Assembly (NCBI GenBank): GCA_944383325.1
Contig: CALWPC010000048.1
Span: forward strand, 1-64,000
Direction of reading: 5' to 3'
DNA length: 64,000 bases
Origin: an uncultured Lachnospiraceae bacterium
Lineage (GTDB): Bacteria; Bacillota; Clostridia; Lachnospirales; Lachnospiraceae
Part shown: positions 35,930 through 46,000 of the stretch, in pieces
How the letters are laid out: the number at the start of each line of letters is the position of its first letter
Position numbering within the stretch: position 1 is the first letter of the stretch
Notes under the pieces: model-generated
What the model was told of the DNA's origin: nothing
Database searches by the model: none
What the model saw: only the letters and a program-made list of their open reading frames with translations
Position numbers and translations under genes: made by a program

Positions 35930-38290
35930 TCAGAAAATTTCGCCGATCGGGGAGGGCGGCTCTTTGCGGAGATCCTTTTTCGAGATCATAATACCGTCTT
36001 TGAAGATCGCCTCGCCGGTTACATTTCCTTTATTGCGTCCGAAAGTCTGCGCAAGTCCCTCCGCGCGTTTGTTTTTAAACCGGGCGCGGGATTTGATGTT
36101 GTCAGAATCCACCCAGAACGTCGTCAGAACGTCGAAGCCGTCCGAAGTATAATTCCACTGGAATTTTCGGTTGCCGGCCGGATCGTACGCCACGTATTCG
36201 CCGACGCGCCTGCCGAGATGGAATTGACCGCGGCTCATAATGCTGCCGTCGGGGTAGTAAAATGTATCAGCACCCTCGAGCAAAAAACGGCCGTCGTCAG
36301 CGTAGCCTCCGGACCATTCGCAGCGGAGCGCGCCGTCGTCATAATACTCGCGGAATGTTTGTACCTGTTCAACGGAATGCGCATGGGAGGACATCAGTAT
36401 TTCGTCGGACGGTGATTCCGGCTCGTGGTTTAACAGCCAGGCTTCATTAAATTCAAAATGGAGCAGCGAAGTATTGTTGGAGGTGCACAGATGAATCATG
36501 CCGTCCTCCGTCTGCCGGCATACACTGTAGCCGAGTGTTGTCTGTCCGCCAAATTCATTGGGGTTTTTCTTTTGCTTCTGCGCGCCCCACAGTTTTTTAA
36601 TGTTCCATGTTTTGCCGTCGTCGTCGGACCATGCGCCGTATGAGCCGCTCTCGAGAATTCCTTCGGGTTTTTGTCCTTTCTTGTTCTGGAAATCTCCGCA
36701 CATGAACAGCCGTCCGGATTTCAGGCGGATAATGCTCGGGCGCTGTCCGGAAAACTGCATCGGAAACGGCGTTTTGAATACTTCCCACGTATCGCCCTCG
36801 TCGCGGCTGATCGCGCCGGGCATATAGCCGTCGATGGCGGAGTTTTTACCGCCCATCGCGAGAATCGAGCCGTCGTTTAGCTCTACACAGGTCGAATGCC
36901 GTCCGGCCGTCCGGCCTTTTGGATTTTCCCAGGTTTTCATATTGTCGTGGGAACGCCAGAGCACGCTGCCCGGTTCAAACGCGGCGTCGGACGCCATGAA
37001 AAACGTACCGTCTTCTGTGCGTATGCAGGAATTAATCGGCTGACGGACAACCCGTTCGGCGGTGTCCGTAAACAGAGGAAATTGCACTTCGCTCCATGTA
37101 GCGCCGTTGTCTGTTGAATAAATATACTGGAACGGGAACGAGTTTTCCAACTGTTGCCATCCCCAGAAATGGTAAATCGTACCGTCTGTGTCCGTGTACA
37201 GATTCGGCGCGTGGTCGTTGACTCCAACCGGATTGAGCCAGATGTCGGGCATCTCCCATTCGTCGCAGCCTTTTCGAAGCCGCGCTCCGGCAAGGCCGAC
37301 CTGGGCGTCGTATTCCTTGTAGGAAGAATAGACGCTGAACAGTAAATCGCCGTTCGGACATACCGTCAGAGCCGGAGAATGATGGTGGTGTCTGAAGATC
37401 GGATTCAGTCCGGCTGCCAGAATCTGGTCATTCGGAGAGTTGTCCGGCGGCGTGGGAAATACATGCCGTTTGCGAAAGTACGGACGGTTCGGATCCGGTC
37501 CGGCAGAAAGATCGGGGGCCGTCTGGTGCACTTCGCTGCAAACGAGGTTTGTCGGATGTTTGCCGTTTGTCACCGGAACAGGGCCGCACGCTACGCGAAG
37601 CCCGATAAAATGCCGTCCGAAATCGTTATGTACATCTTCATGGTAATGCCGGTAATTCGGCGGCAGACTGGCGCGCCACCACAGGTCAAGGCAGTGTTCG
37701 TTGTAGCGCTTAGGGTTGTCCAGATAGCCGCCGCGGATGACTTTGCAAAGTCCGCTGTCCGGTCCGGCGGGGTCTTCCTGATCCAGATCCGAGTAGACGT
37801 CGTACCAGTCAAAACACCATTCGCGAATGTGGGTATCGCACATGCGGTCAATATTCAATTCGGTGGACTGCCGTGCGGCGGCTTCCCATTCGGCCTCAGT
37901 GGGGAGCCGGTATTGAAGTCCCTCTTTGGCGGACAGCCATTTGCAGAACTGCGCGGCCTCGAACCAGCTTACGCCGAGCACATAGCCGCGGTAATCCGTG
38001 GTGTCGGAGTCACGTTCATATACTTCTCTGTAAAATGTATCAAATAATTTTTTTGTTACCGGTTCATCTGCAATAAAATAGCCCTTGGTCATCATACATT
38101 TATGAGAAGGGAGCGCGTCGGGATAATATTCGGCAAACCCGCCGCCGCGGCGGTATTCGTGCGGCGCGACATAGGCCATGCGCATTCCGGCTGCGTTTAC
38201 AAATTCTTCCGTACACTCTTCAGAGATAATCGGGAAATTCCCCCAGTCAAACTCTTTACAGCGCCAGGCGCCTAGAAATGAGTTGCTCAT
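35930..38290 (-). CDS. FGE-like domain / Asp-box propeller / YwqK-like fusion
   Basis: The protein is 786 residues with no signal peptide. Residues 20-235 form a sulfatase-modifying-factor type domain (GVSWFEAAQFCKWLS at 106-120, YRLPTEAEWEAAAR at 127-140, VIRGGYLD at 184-191, HFIGLRVA at 227-234). Residues 290-630 are a propeller with four Asp-boxes (STDNGATW 392-399, SHDNMKTW 447-454, SRDEGDTW 495-502, SDDDGKTW 555-562). From 645 follow YwqK/MORN-like repeats (YYPDGSIMSRGQFHLGRRVG). The start follows AAAGGACC; a longer frame from 38428 runs into pdxA. It is not clear that the FGE-like part modifies a sulfatase, and none is in the window. Confidence 0.82.
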   Translation of the reverse strand: MSNSFLGAWRCKEFDWGNFPIISEECTEEFVNAAGMRMAYVAPHEYRRGGGFAEYYPDALPSHKCMMTKGYFIADEPVTKKLFDTFYREVYERDSDTTDYRGYVLGVSWFEAAQFCKWLSAKEGLQYRLPTEAEWEAAARQSTELNIDRMCDTHIREWCFDWYDVYSDLDQEDPAGPDSGLCKVIRGGYLDNPKRYNEHCLDLWWRASLPPNYRHYHEDVHNDFGRHFIGLRVACGPVPVTNGKHPTNLVCSEVHQTAPDLSAGPDPNRPYFRKRHVFPTPPDNSPNDQILAAGLNPIFRHHHHSPALTVCPNGDLLFSVYSSYKEYDAQVGLAGARLRKGCDEWEMPDIWLNPVGVNDHAPNLYTDTDGTIYHFWGWQQLENSFPFQYIYSTDNGATWSEVQFPLFTDTAERVVRQPINSCIRTEDGTFFMASDAAFEPGSVLWRSHDNMKTWENPKGRTAGRHSTCVELNDGSILAMGGKNSAIDGYMPGAISRDEGDTWEVFKTPFPMQFSGQRPSIIRLKSGRLFMCGDFQNKKGQKPEGILESGSYGAWSDDDGKTWNIKKLWGAQKQKKNPNEFGGQTTLGYSVCRQTEDGMIHLCTSNNTSLLHFEFNEAWLLNHEPESPSDEILMSSHAHSVEQVQTFREYYDDGALRCEWSGGYADDGRFLLEGADTFYYPDGSIMSRGQFHLGRRVGEYVAYDPAGNRKFQWNYTSDGFDVLTTFWVDSDNIKSRARFKNKRAEGLAQTFGRNKGNVTGEAIFKDGIMISKKDLRKEPPSPIGEIF

Positions 38291-38309
38291 AGTGTTCAGG
38301 TCCTTTCTT

Positions 38310-39278
38310 TTAATCGCGGTTTTGTATTTTTTTTGCGTAATCAAAAGCAGCTGCGAGACTGCCGGTGGAGGCAATGCCCTTGTAAGCAATGTCAAACGCC
38401 GTGCCGTGATCAACGGAGGTGCGCACAACGTCTAAGCCTAACGTCACGTTGACGCCGCCTTCAAAATCGAGCAGCTTCATTGGAATGTGGCCCTGATCGT
38501 GGTACATGCAGACAACAGCGTCAAACTCTCCCTTGTATGCGCGCAGGAATACCGTGTCCGGCGGAATGGGGCCAAAGGCGCACATTCCATTGGCGTTCGC
38601 CGCCTCTACGGCGGGTGCGATCTCATCAATTTCCTGACGGCCGAATGCGCCGCCCTCTCCGGCGTGCGCGTTTAATCCTGCGACCGCAATGCGGGGAGCA
38701 TCCTGGAAGCGCGACAGAGCGTCGCTGGTTAATTTGACGACATTATACACACGGTCTTTTTTGACATTTTTAATGGATTGTTCCATAGAAACATGTGTGG
38801 AAACATGTGTGACCGTCAGTTTTTCGGAGGCGAGCATCATGGTGTAATTACTCTGCCCGCAGATTCCGGCGATGAGTTCCGTGTGTCCTGTGAACTGAGG
38901 ATCCGACAGGCGGATCGCCTCCTTGTTGACCGGAAGAGTAACGAGCGCCGTGAATTTATTGTCGAGCGCCAGGCGGGTTGCCTCTGCGACGTATTCGCGG
39001 GATGCGGCTGCAACGTCCCGGTCAATCTGTCCGGGAGTGATCTGATCTGCGCGCAGCAGATTCATATCGTAAATGTTCAGCGCTCCGTCTGCGAGATCTT
39101 CAAGAGAACTCATCCGGTGCAGCAAAACGTGCAGGCCGAGTAAATCATTACAGTGGGATAGCACGGAGTAATCGCCGACTACCGCATAAGATTCGCCGGA
39201 CAGTTCCCCTTTTTGAAACGCGTTTAAAATGATTTCGGGGCCGACGCCGTTGCCGTCGCCCATGGTTACAGCTAACAT
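38310..39278 (-). CDS. pdxA2: PdxA2-type 4-phosphate dehydrogenase
   Basis: The protein is 322 residues of the PdxA family, which oxidises 4-phosphohydroxythreonine or, in the PdxA2 branch, four-carbon sugar-acid phosphates, with loss of CO2. Metal ligands are probably H162 (STHVS), H205 (NAHAGEGG) and H260 (YHDQGH). The start MLAVTMGDGNGVGPE follows TGGAGGA. The neighbouring DUF1537 kinase argues for the sugar-acid branch rather than vitamin B6 synthesis. Confidence 0.88.
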   Translation of the reverse strand: MLAVTMGDGNGVGPEIILNAFQKGELSGESYAVVGDYSVLSHCNDLLGLHVLLHRMSSLEDLADGALNIYDMNLLRADQITPGQIDRDVAAASREYVAEATRLALDNKFTALVTLPVNKEAIRLSDPQFTGHTELIAGICGQSNYTMMLASEKLTVTHVSTHVSMEQSIKNVKKDRVYNVVKLTSDALSRFQDAPRIAVAGLNAHAGEGGAFGRQEIDEIAPAVEAANANGMCAFGPIPPDTVFLRAYKGEFDAVVCMYHDQGHIPMKLLDFEGGVNVTLGLDVVRTSVDHGTAFDIAYKGIASTGSLAAAFDYAKKIQNRD

Positions 39279-39366
39279 ATGTATTCCTCCATTCTGGGAA
39301 CACGGTCTTTGCAGGCAAGTTTCAGTACGGGAAATTTGCGGTGTCCCCGGCGCAAATTTCTGTGAA

Positions 39367-40635
39367 TCAGTGATTGCCGCCGAAAAACTGGTGAATAGCC
39401 AATATCGTATCCTCAGATCCAAACCCGCCGGATTTCGTGATCAGACAGCGCAGTTTGCCCTGATGGATAAAGGTGCAAAGCGGCACGCCCGCAGTGATTT
39501 CGCCGTGTGCAGTCACCTTCGTACATGCAAGCTGTTTCAAAATTGCCGTCACCATATCGCCGCCAAATACCGCGATGTTTTCGACAGAACATTGCTCTAT
39601 CAATAATTGTACCAAAGAAGCGGTGAGCTTGGCAACTGTTTCGTGAAAGGCCGGGGAATTGTTCCGGCTTAGCTCCTCGCGGCAGCAGGCGGTGGCAAGA
39701 ACCACAGGCCTGTTGTGCGACAGGGATTCGCGGGCCGAAGACAGAATGCGCTGCGCCGGTGTGTCTGCGATCATAGCGTCAATGTCGTCCCTGCCCTGTG
39801 CACAGCGTTCGATCATGTCTGCAAGGGAGAGTACCTGAAATCCGTGTTCTCTGGCAAATGCAATCTGCGAGAAGGTGACGGCGTTTGCACTGCCGCTGAC
39901 AAAAAGAACCGGTCCAAAATACGCCGCTTTCTCCGGCGCTGCGCGGTGAAATGGAATATGGCTTGCCAGGGTGGCGGCAAAGCCGGCGCACCCGGCGGTC
40001 AGTCCATATTTTCCGCATTTGTGGATCGTATCTGCAATCTGCTCCAAATCACGGTCCGTTTCGCAGTCGAAGATATAAACGTCGCTCTTTGCGGCGGCAA
40101 GCTGCTCAGGGAACGCGGCGAGACCGGAAACCGGTACGGGGCACATGGAAAAATGTGCTTTGGATGAGCGGAAAATATCAAGAATGGAACTTTGCAGCGT
40201 CGGTGTGCGCGGGTCGTTTCGAAAGATGGAATGTTCTAAAAGCTTGCCGTTTACGTAACAGACAGACTGTCTGGTTATGCGTCCGAGCGCAGGATAGGCC
40301 GGAACAAACATGAGCGGAGAGCCGCATGTATCGACGGCGGCCTGACAAGCGGCGGCAATATTGCCGCGAAGCGCGGAGTCGGTCTTCACATAGACATAGA
40401 CTCCGGGCACGGCATAGCGCTTTAAAAGGCTTTGCGTGCAGGCATATGCCTCTTCGTAGGACAGATGCCGGGTTTCCGCGTTGATGACAAGCACTTCAGC
40501 GTCATCAGGCTCCATAGTGAGCGGCACGGCGCCGCGGGCCGACACGTAAACGGTTGTCGGAATATTTTGTGAAGAAAGCTGTACGCCGGTATCCAGAGCA
40601 CCAGTAAAATCGTCTGACAATATTAGAAGCTTCAT
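39367..40635 (-). CDS. DUF1537 four-carbon sugar-acid kinase
   Basis: The protein is 422 residues. The N-terminal DDFTGALDTG (about residues 8-17), KTDSALRGN and FVPAYPALGR motifs and the C-terminal GGDMVTAIL and LITKSGGFG motifs define the DUF1537 kinase family. Members use ATP to phosphorylate D-threonate, L-threonate- or D-erythronate-derived acids. With only PdxA2 beside it and no isomerase or aldolase-type decarboxylase, D-threonate is the best guess. The start follows CAGGTGA. Confidence 0.88.
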   Translation of the reverse strand: MKLLILSDDFTGALDTGVQLSSQNIPTTVYVSARGAVPLTMEPDDAEVLVINAETRHLSYEEAYACTQSLLKRYAVPGVYVYVKTDSALRGNIAAACQAAVDTCGSPLMFVPAYPALGRITRQSVCYVNGKLLEHSIFRNDPRTPTLQSSILDIFRSSKAHFSMCPVPVSGLAAFPEQLAAAKSDVYIFDCETDRDLEQIADTIHKCGKYGLTAGCAGFAATLASHIPFHRAAPEKAAYFGPVLFVSGSANAVTFSQIAFAREHGFQVLSLADMIERCAQGRDDIDAMIADTPAQRILSSARESLSHNRPVVLATACCREELSRNNSPAFHETVAKLTASLVQLLIEQCSVENIAVFGGDMVTAILKQLACTKVTAHGEITAGVPLCTFIHQGKLRCLITKSGGFGSEDTILAIHQFFGGNH

Positions 40636-40957
40636 TCAAATCACCTGTATTTTTGGTTGTTTTTCGTTTATTTTTTACCAATTTTTTGTAAGAGATTCTT
40701 TCTCTGGGAAAATTATGCACTAAAAATGGCGTTATACGCAACAACTTTTAGCACAATAAGACAAAATTACATGCATAACAGATTTTTTTACATGTGTTTT
40801 AGACAAAAAAAATGTTAAAATTATGTGAAAAATATAGCAGGTAGTCATATGCCAGGAGCGTCCTTTGCCCTGTGCAGGGATCGGGTTTTCAGACAAAATT
40901 GCATGCAGATGTGCATATGACCGTCCGGTGCAGACAAGAAGCGAGGTGAACATCATT
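40636..40957. promoter_or_regulatory. Divergent control region with a 17-bp direct repeat
   Basis: The 322-base gap separates the sugar-acid kinase (-) from the lyase gene (+). AGACAAAATTACATGCA at 40759-40775 recurs as AGACAAAATTGCATGCA at 40891-40907, one mismatch in 17, spaced 132 bases. A TTACATG heptamer also recurs at 40767-40773 and 40788-40794. These look like operator sites of one regulator acting on both directions. No convincing -35/-10 pair was found, and no gene is visible. Confidence 0.6.
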
Positions 40958-41848
40958 ATGGTATTAGAAGGTATTATTTCAGCCATGCTCACACCACTCA
41001 ATGAAGATGAGAGTATTAATGAACAGCAGCTTCGGGTGCAGGTAAACCGCCAGATTCAGGCGGGGGTGGCAGCGGTCTTTTGTCTGGGTACAAACGGAGA
41101 ATTTTATGCGTTTGACTTTGAAGAAAAGAAGAAGATCATTGACATCGTGGTGGAGGAGACTGCAGGGCGCGTTCCGGTACTGGCGGGAACAGGGTGTATC
41201 ACAACGGCGGAAACCGTGGCGCTTACAAGCTATGCTAAGCAGGCGGGCGTTGATGCGGTTTCAGTGATTTCTCCATACTTTGCAGGAATTTCCCAGGACG
41301 GGTTATATCAGCATTTCAGCCGGGTGGCTACGGAGTGCGAGCTGCCGGTGATTATGTACAATATTCCGGCGCGCACCGGTGTGAATATATCCTGGCAGAC
41401 GGTAAAAAAACTGGCTGAACATCCGTATATCATCGGGATTAAGGACAGCAGCGGCAATTTTGACAATACGCTGCGCTACATTGAGGAGACGCCGGATGAT
41501 TTTATCGTCCTGTGCGGCAATGATTCCCTGATTCTCTGGACGCTCATGGCCGGAGGAAACGGAGGGATCTCCGGTGTGACGAATATTTATCCTGAACATA
41601 TGGTGAAAATTTACAAGCTGTTTAAACAGGGCGATTTAAAGGCGGCAAGAAAAGCGCAGGATGATATACGCTGTATCCGTGATTGCTTCGCAGGGTACAA
41701 TCCAAATTCCGTGGTAAAACGCGCTACTGCGCTGCTTGGATATGACGTGGGACCGGCAAGGGCACCGTTTGCAATTCAGGATCCCGCCCTGGACGAGAAA
41801 TTGAAAAAGGCATTTGCAGCGTTTGCGCAACTGACGGGTGAGGCATGA
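40958..41848 (+). CDS. DapA/N-acetylneuraminate lyase family aldolase
   Basis: The protein is 296 residues. It is a TIM-barrel Schiff-base aldolase with the active-site K162 (GIKDSSGNF), Y134 (YNIPARTG) and the GTNGE motif at 44-48. The family splits or joins pyruvate and an aldehyde. The neighbouring sugar-acid and sugar-uptake genes suggest a 2-keto-3-deoxy sugar acid lyase, but a true dihydrodipicolinate synthase cannot be excluded from sequence alone. The start follows GCGAGGTGA. The next gene overlaps its stop (ATGATGA). Confidence 0.82.
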   Translation: MVLEGIISAMLTPLNEDESINEQQLRVQVNRQIQAGVAAVFCLGTNGEFYAFDFEEKKKIIDIVVEETAGRVPVLAGTGCITTAETVALTSYAKQAGVDAVSVISPYFAGISQDGLYQHFSRVATECELPVIMYNIPARTGVNISWQTVKKLAEHPYIIGIKDSSGNFDNTLRYIEETPDDFIVLCGNDSLILWTLMAGGNGGISGVTNIYPEHMVKIYKLFKQGDLKAARKAQDDIRCIRDCFAGYNPNSVVKRATALLGYDVGPARAPFAIQDPALDEKLKKAFAAFAQLTGEA

Positions 41849-43002
41849 TGAGTACATATAATATCAAATTTCCAAAAAAAGTGTTCTCCGGTGCGGGCAG
41901 CCTGGAGGAGATCAAAACGATTGTGGATGAACAGCAGGTTTCCAGAGTGTGCCTGCTCACGGATGAGGGTGTTTATTCCTGCGGACTGGCCGACGGGCCG
42001 GTTTCTTATATAGAAGAAAAAGGCGTCAAACCTCTTGTCATTCACGATGTGCCCCGGGAACCAAGCGCATATGCGATCCGCAAATATTATGATCAGCTTC
42101 GGGAGGCGAAGACGGAGCTGATTATTGCAGTTGGCGGTGGAAGCGTTATCGACATGGCAAAGATTTTATCGGTCTGTCTGACGAACGACGGACTTGTGGA
42201 CGATCTGCGAAAGCCCGGCGCCATTCGGAATGCATCCGTGCCGGTAGCGGCGGTTCCGACGACGGCGGGAACCGGAGCAGAGGCAACGGCCAATGCAATT
42301 TTCCTATATCCCGAGGAGGATTTAAAGGTTGGCATTGTCAGCGAATTTATGATTCCTGATTATGTGATATTGGATGCGACAGTCACCTACGGACTGCCCC
42401 CTGCGCTCACGGCATCTACGGGTGTCGATGCGCTCTGCCACGCATTTGAATCGTATATATCGATTCTGAGCAATCCATTCTGCAAAATGCTCGCTCTGGA
42501 AGCGATCCGTCTGATTTGCGGAAATATTGAGAAGGCTTATGCGGACGGCAGTAATCAGGACGCGCGGGAGGCCATGCAATTAGGTTCGTTCTATGCGGGG
42601 CTGTGCCTGACAACGTCGTCGACGGTAGCGGTGCACGCGTTGTCTTATCCGTTGGGCGGCAAGTATCACATTCCGCACGGTGTATCGAACGCCATTTTGC
42701 TTCCTCATGTTATGGAAGCGAATATGGAGTGCTGCCGGCAGGCGTACACCGAGGTTGCACCTTTTATGCTATCCAATGCAGACGATATTCCGAGAGAGCA
42801 GTGGCCAGAAGCAGTTGTGGAATACCTGTATGCATTGATGAAGAGGCTCAACATTCCGAATTCTCTGGAAGAGTTTGGGGTTCACCGCGAGGATCTGGAT
42901 TATCTCACAGATAATGCAGCCAAGGTTGAACGGTTGTTGCTTAAAAATCCTAAGAAACTCACGAAAGAGGACATTAAAGGGATTTATAAAAGACTCTTAT
43001 AA
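41845..43002 (+). CDS. Iron-containing alcohol dehydrogenase, FucO-like
   Basis: The protein is 385 residues of the iron-dependent alcohol dehydrogenase family. The nucleotide motif GGGSVID is at residues 97-103, and the metal ligands D195, H199, H264 and H278 can be placed (VDALCHAFES, AVHALSYPLGGKYHIPHG). The ATG at 41845 is immediately followed by another at 41848; either could be used. It is coupled to the lyase, so it may reduce the aldehyde the lyase releases, as lactaldehyde reductase does after rhamnose or fucose cleavage. Confidence 0.88.
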   Translation: MMSTYNIKFPKKVFSGAGSLEEIKTIVDEQQVSRVCLLTDEGVYSCGLADGPVSYIEEKGVKPLVIHDVPREPSAYAIRKYYDQLREAKTELIIAVGGGSVIDMAKILSVCLTNDGLVDDLRKPGAIRNASVPVAAVPTTAGTGAEATANAIFLYPEEDLKVGIVSEFMIPDYVILDATVTYGLPPALTASTGVDALCHAFESYISILSNPFCKMLALEAIRLICGNIEKAYADGSNQDAREAMQLGSFYAGLCLTTSSTVAVHALSYPLGGKYHIPHGVSNAILLPHVMEANMECCRQAYTEVAPFMLSNADDIPREQWPEAVVEYLYALMKRLNIPNSLEEFGVHREDLDYLTDNAAKVERLLLKNPKKLTKEDIKGIYKRLL

Positions 43003-43027
43003 AATATAGAGAGGAGAAAAGGAAAGA

Positions 43028-46000
43028 ATGAGAAAGAAGAGACTTTTAGCCTTTGCTATGTGTGTGTGTATGTTGGCCACATCCACCACGATGGCGTGGG
43101 CGACCACCGATGATGCCGACAGCGCAGGCGTTGAACAGGATGCTGCAGGGGCAGTCGAAGCGGATGAGTTGGATTCCGAAGAGACAAGCGCAACGCAGGC
43201 TCCGGCCGCAACGGATGCGCCGGCTGAGTCAGAGGAAGAGCTTGATGACCTGGAGACGATTGAATATTATGATATTCACCAGGATTACCAGGAACAGGGC
43301 TATAAGTCTCCGGGCGAAGGCACGGAAATTGTGCTGACACCGGAGCAGGCGACAGGCAATACGACACTTCAGATCGCAGAGACTGAAGATGAGTTTGGCG
43401 AAAAGAAAAACGCGATTGCCTTTACCGAAGATGCCGGGTGTGAGACTGTAGAGTATACCTTTAATGTTGAAAAGGCGGGGCTCTATGAGATTCATATGGA
43501 GTTTATGAACACAGTCAGCTACGGCATGCAGATTCAGCGAAGAGTGTATATTGACGGGGTAGTGCCCTGCAAGGAGCTCAATAACGTGTACCTGTACCGT
43601 TATTTCGAAGAAGAGGGCGAGGTGCAGAAAAATGCGATCGGCGACGAAGTCTGGCCAAAGAACCGTGAGCATGAAAAATGGCAGACCCAGGGAGTCGTAG
43701 ATTACGACGGCTACTATTCCACACCTCTGCAGTTTTATTTTGACGAGGGAGAACACACTATTGCATTTGAGTACATTGACCAGGATATTTATCTCGGTGA
43801 TGTGACGCTCAAGGCTCCTCAGGAATATAAAACATACGAGGAAGTTCAGAAGGAATATGAGGAGAAGGGTTACAAAAAGGCGTCCGGCGATGCGGTTGTT
43901 TTTGAAGCTGAGGAGACAGAGTGGAAGAGCGATTCCACCATCCGCCGCGATACAGACACCGATCCGGCGACGTCACCGAGCTCTGGCATTGACCGTGTGC
44001 TGAATACCATCGGCGGCGACCGTTGGAGCGACGGCAATCAGAGTATCACGTGGAAGTTTACGGTGGAAGAAGCCGGACTCTACAATATTAATATGCGCGC
44101 TATGCAGAACTTCAGCGAGGGTATGCCTTCCGCACGTCAGATTTTGATCGACGGCGAGATCCCGTTTGAGGAACTGGTGATGTATCAGTTTGAGTATCAG
44201 GAGACATGGGCTGCATTTTCTCTGCATGACGAGAACGGCGATCCGTATGAGTTTTATTTCGACGAGGGCGAGCATGAGATTACAATGGTTGTAAAATCCG
44301 GTCAGCTCTACGACGTCATCCGTCTCACGAACGATATTATTTCCGATGTGTCGGATGAATATTTAAAGATCACAAAAGTGACGACGACGAATCCGGATAC
44401 GAACTATGAGTACAATCTTTACAAATCCATGCCGGAGTTAAAAGACGAGTTTAATGCGATCGGCGATAAAGTTCAGCAGTGTATTGACGCCATTCAGGAA
44501 ATGTCGAACATGACGACGGCGATGGAAGGAAGCTACGAAGAAATTTTATCGACGCTCCGCGGCTATGCGGAAGATCCGGATCAGATCACGGCGGATATTT
44601 CCGGCCTGGAAGATATGCAGACGAGTCTCGGCGATTACATACTGTCGATGGGCGACATGCCGCTCACGATTGATTACTTCAGCTTAGATCCGAGCGGAGA
44701 TGATTTTAAGATCAAAACGTCAAACGGTTTCCAGAGATTCCTGGTATCCGTTCAGAGTTTCCTGGCATCGTTCTACAAAGATTATGACGCAGTAGGAAGC
44801 ATCTATGCGGGCGAAGACGACATGGAAGTGATCGACGTGTGGATGGCGAGAGGTACTGAGTGGGGCGAGGTATTAAAGGATCTGATTGACGAGAGCTTTA
44901 CATCAGAGACCAATATTGCAGTTAACTTGAATATTTTGCCGTCCGGACAGCTCAATGCCGGCAACGTATCGGCGCTGATGCTCTCCATCACCTCCGGTTC
45001 TGCGCCGGACGTAGCGATGGGCGTTGCGTTCTCCGAGCCTGCGGAGTTTGCATTCCGTGACGCGGTAGTGGATTTAACACAGTTCTCAGATTATGAAGAA
45101 TATTCGCAGCAATTTTATCAGGGTATGCTGATCCCGTATGAATATGAAAAGGACGGGCACACCGGAATTTACGGTATTCCTGAGACAATGGACTTTACCG
45201 TGCTGATGTACCGGAGCGATATTCTGGAGAGTCTGAATCTGGAAGTGCCAAAGACATGGGACGATCTGTTTAATACGACGCTTCCGGTATTGGTGGAAAA
45301 CAACATGAGTTTCTCCTTCCCGGTAGATACTACGGCTTCATCGAACTCGCCGTCCTCACTGAAAGGTATGACGATGTTCCTGATTCAGCAGGGAGGAAGC
45401 TATTATACGGATGACGGAATGTACAGCGCTTTGGATACGCCGGAAGCATATAACGCGTTTAAACAGTGGTGCGACCTGTATGTAAGCTACGGCCTGGATG
45501 CAGAGTCTTCATTCTTTACCCGATTCCGAACAGGAACACTTCCGATCGGCGTTGGTTCCTACGCATCATACATGCAGGTGCTGACGCAGGCGCCGGAGCT
45601 TTACGGCCGTTGGGGCATCGCGCCGATGCTTGGAACGGGAACCGGCGAATATGACGAAAACGGCGAAGAGATTATTGACAACCGTGTCGGCGGCGCGTCG
45701 CTGACAGCCTGCCAGATCATGTCTCAGACGGAGAAAGAGCAGGAGTCGTGGGAGTTCCTCAAGTGGTGGATGAGCGAGGAGACCCAGATCAGCTTTGGAC
45801 GTGAAATCGAGGCGACAATGGGCATCGAGGCTCGTTGGAATACCGCAAATGTCAATGCATTTGAAGCACTGCCGTGGGATCAGGAAGACATTGAAATCAT
45901 TGAAAATCAGATGGCCGGAGCAGAAGAGCAGCCGATCGTTCTCGGCGGTTACTTTACAACCCGTCACCTGGTTAACGCATGGAACCGTGTGTACCTGAGC

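Noticed and set aside
35930..38290. Active formylglycine-generating enzyme for a sulfatase
   Set aside because: No sulfatase gene is in the window and the typical catalytic cysteine pair could not be assigned, so the domain is described only as FGE-like.
38291..38428. 46-residue N-terminal extension of the FGE-propeller fusion
   Set aside because: It overlaps the pdxA2 gene and contains the ribosome binding site for the better start at 38290.
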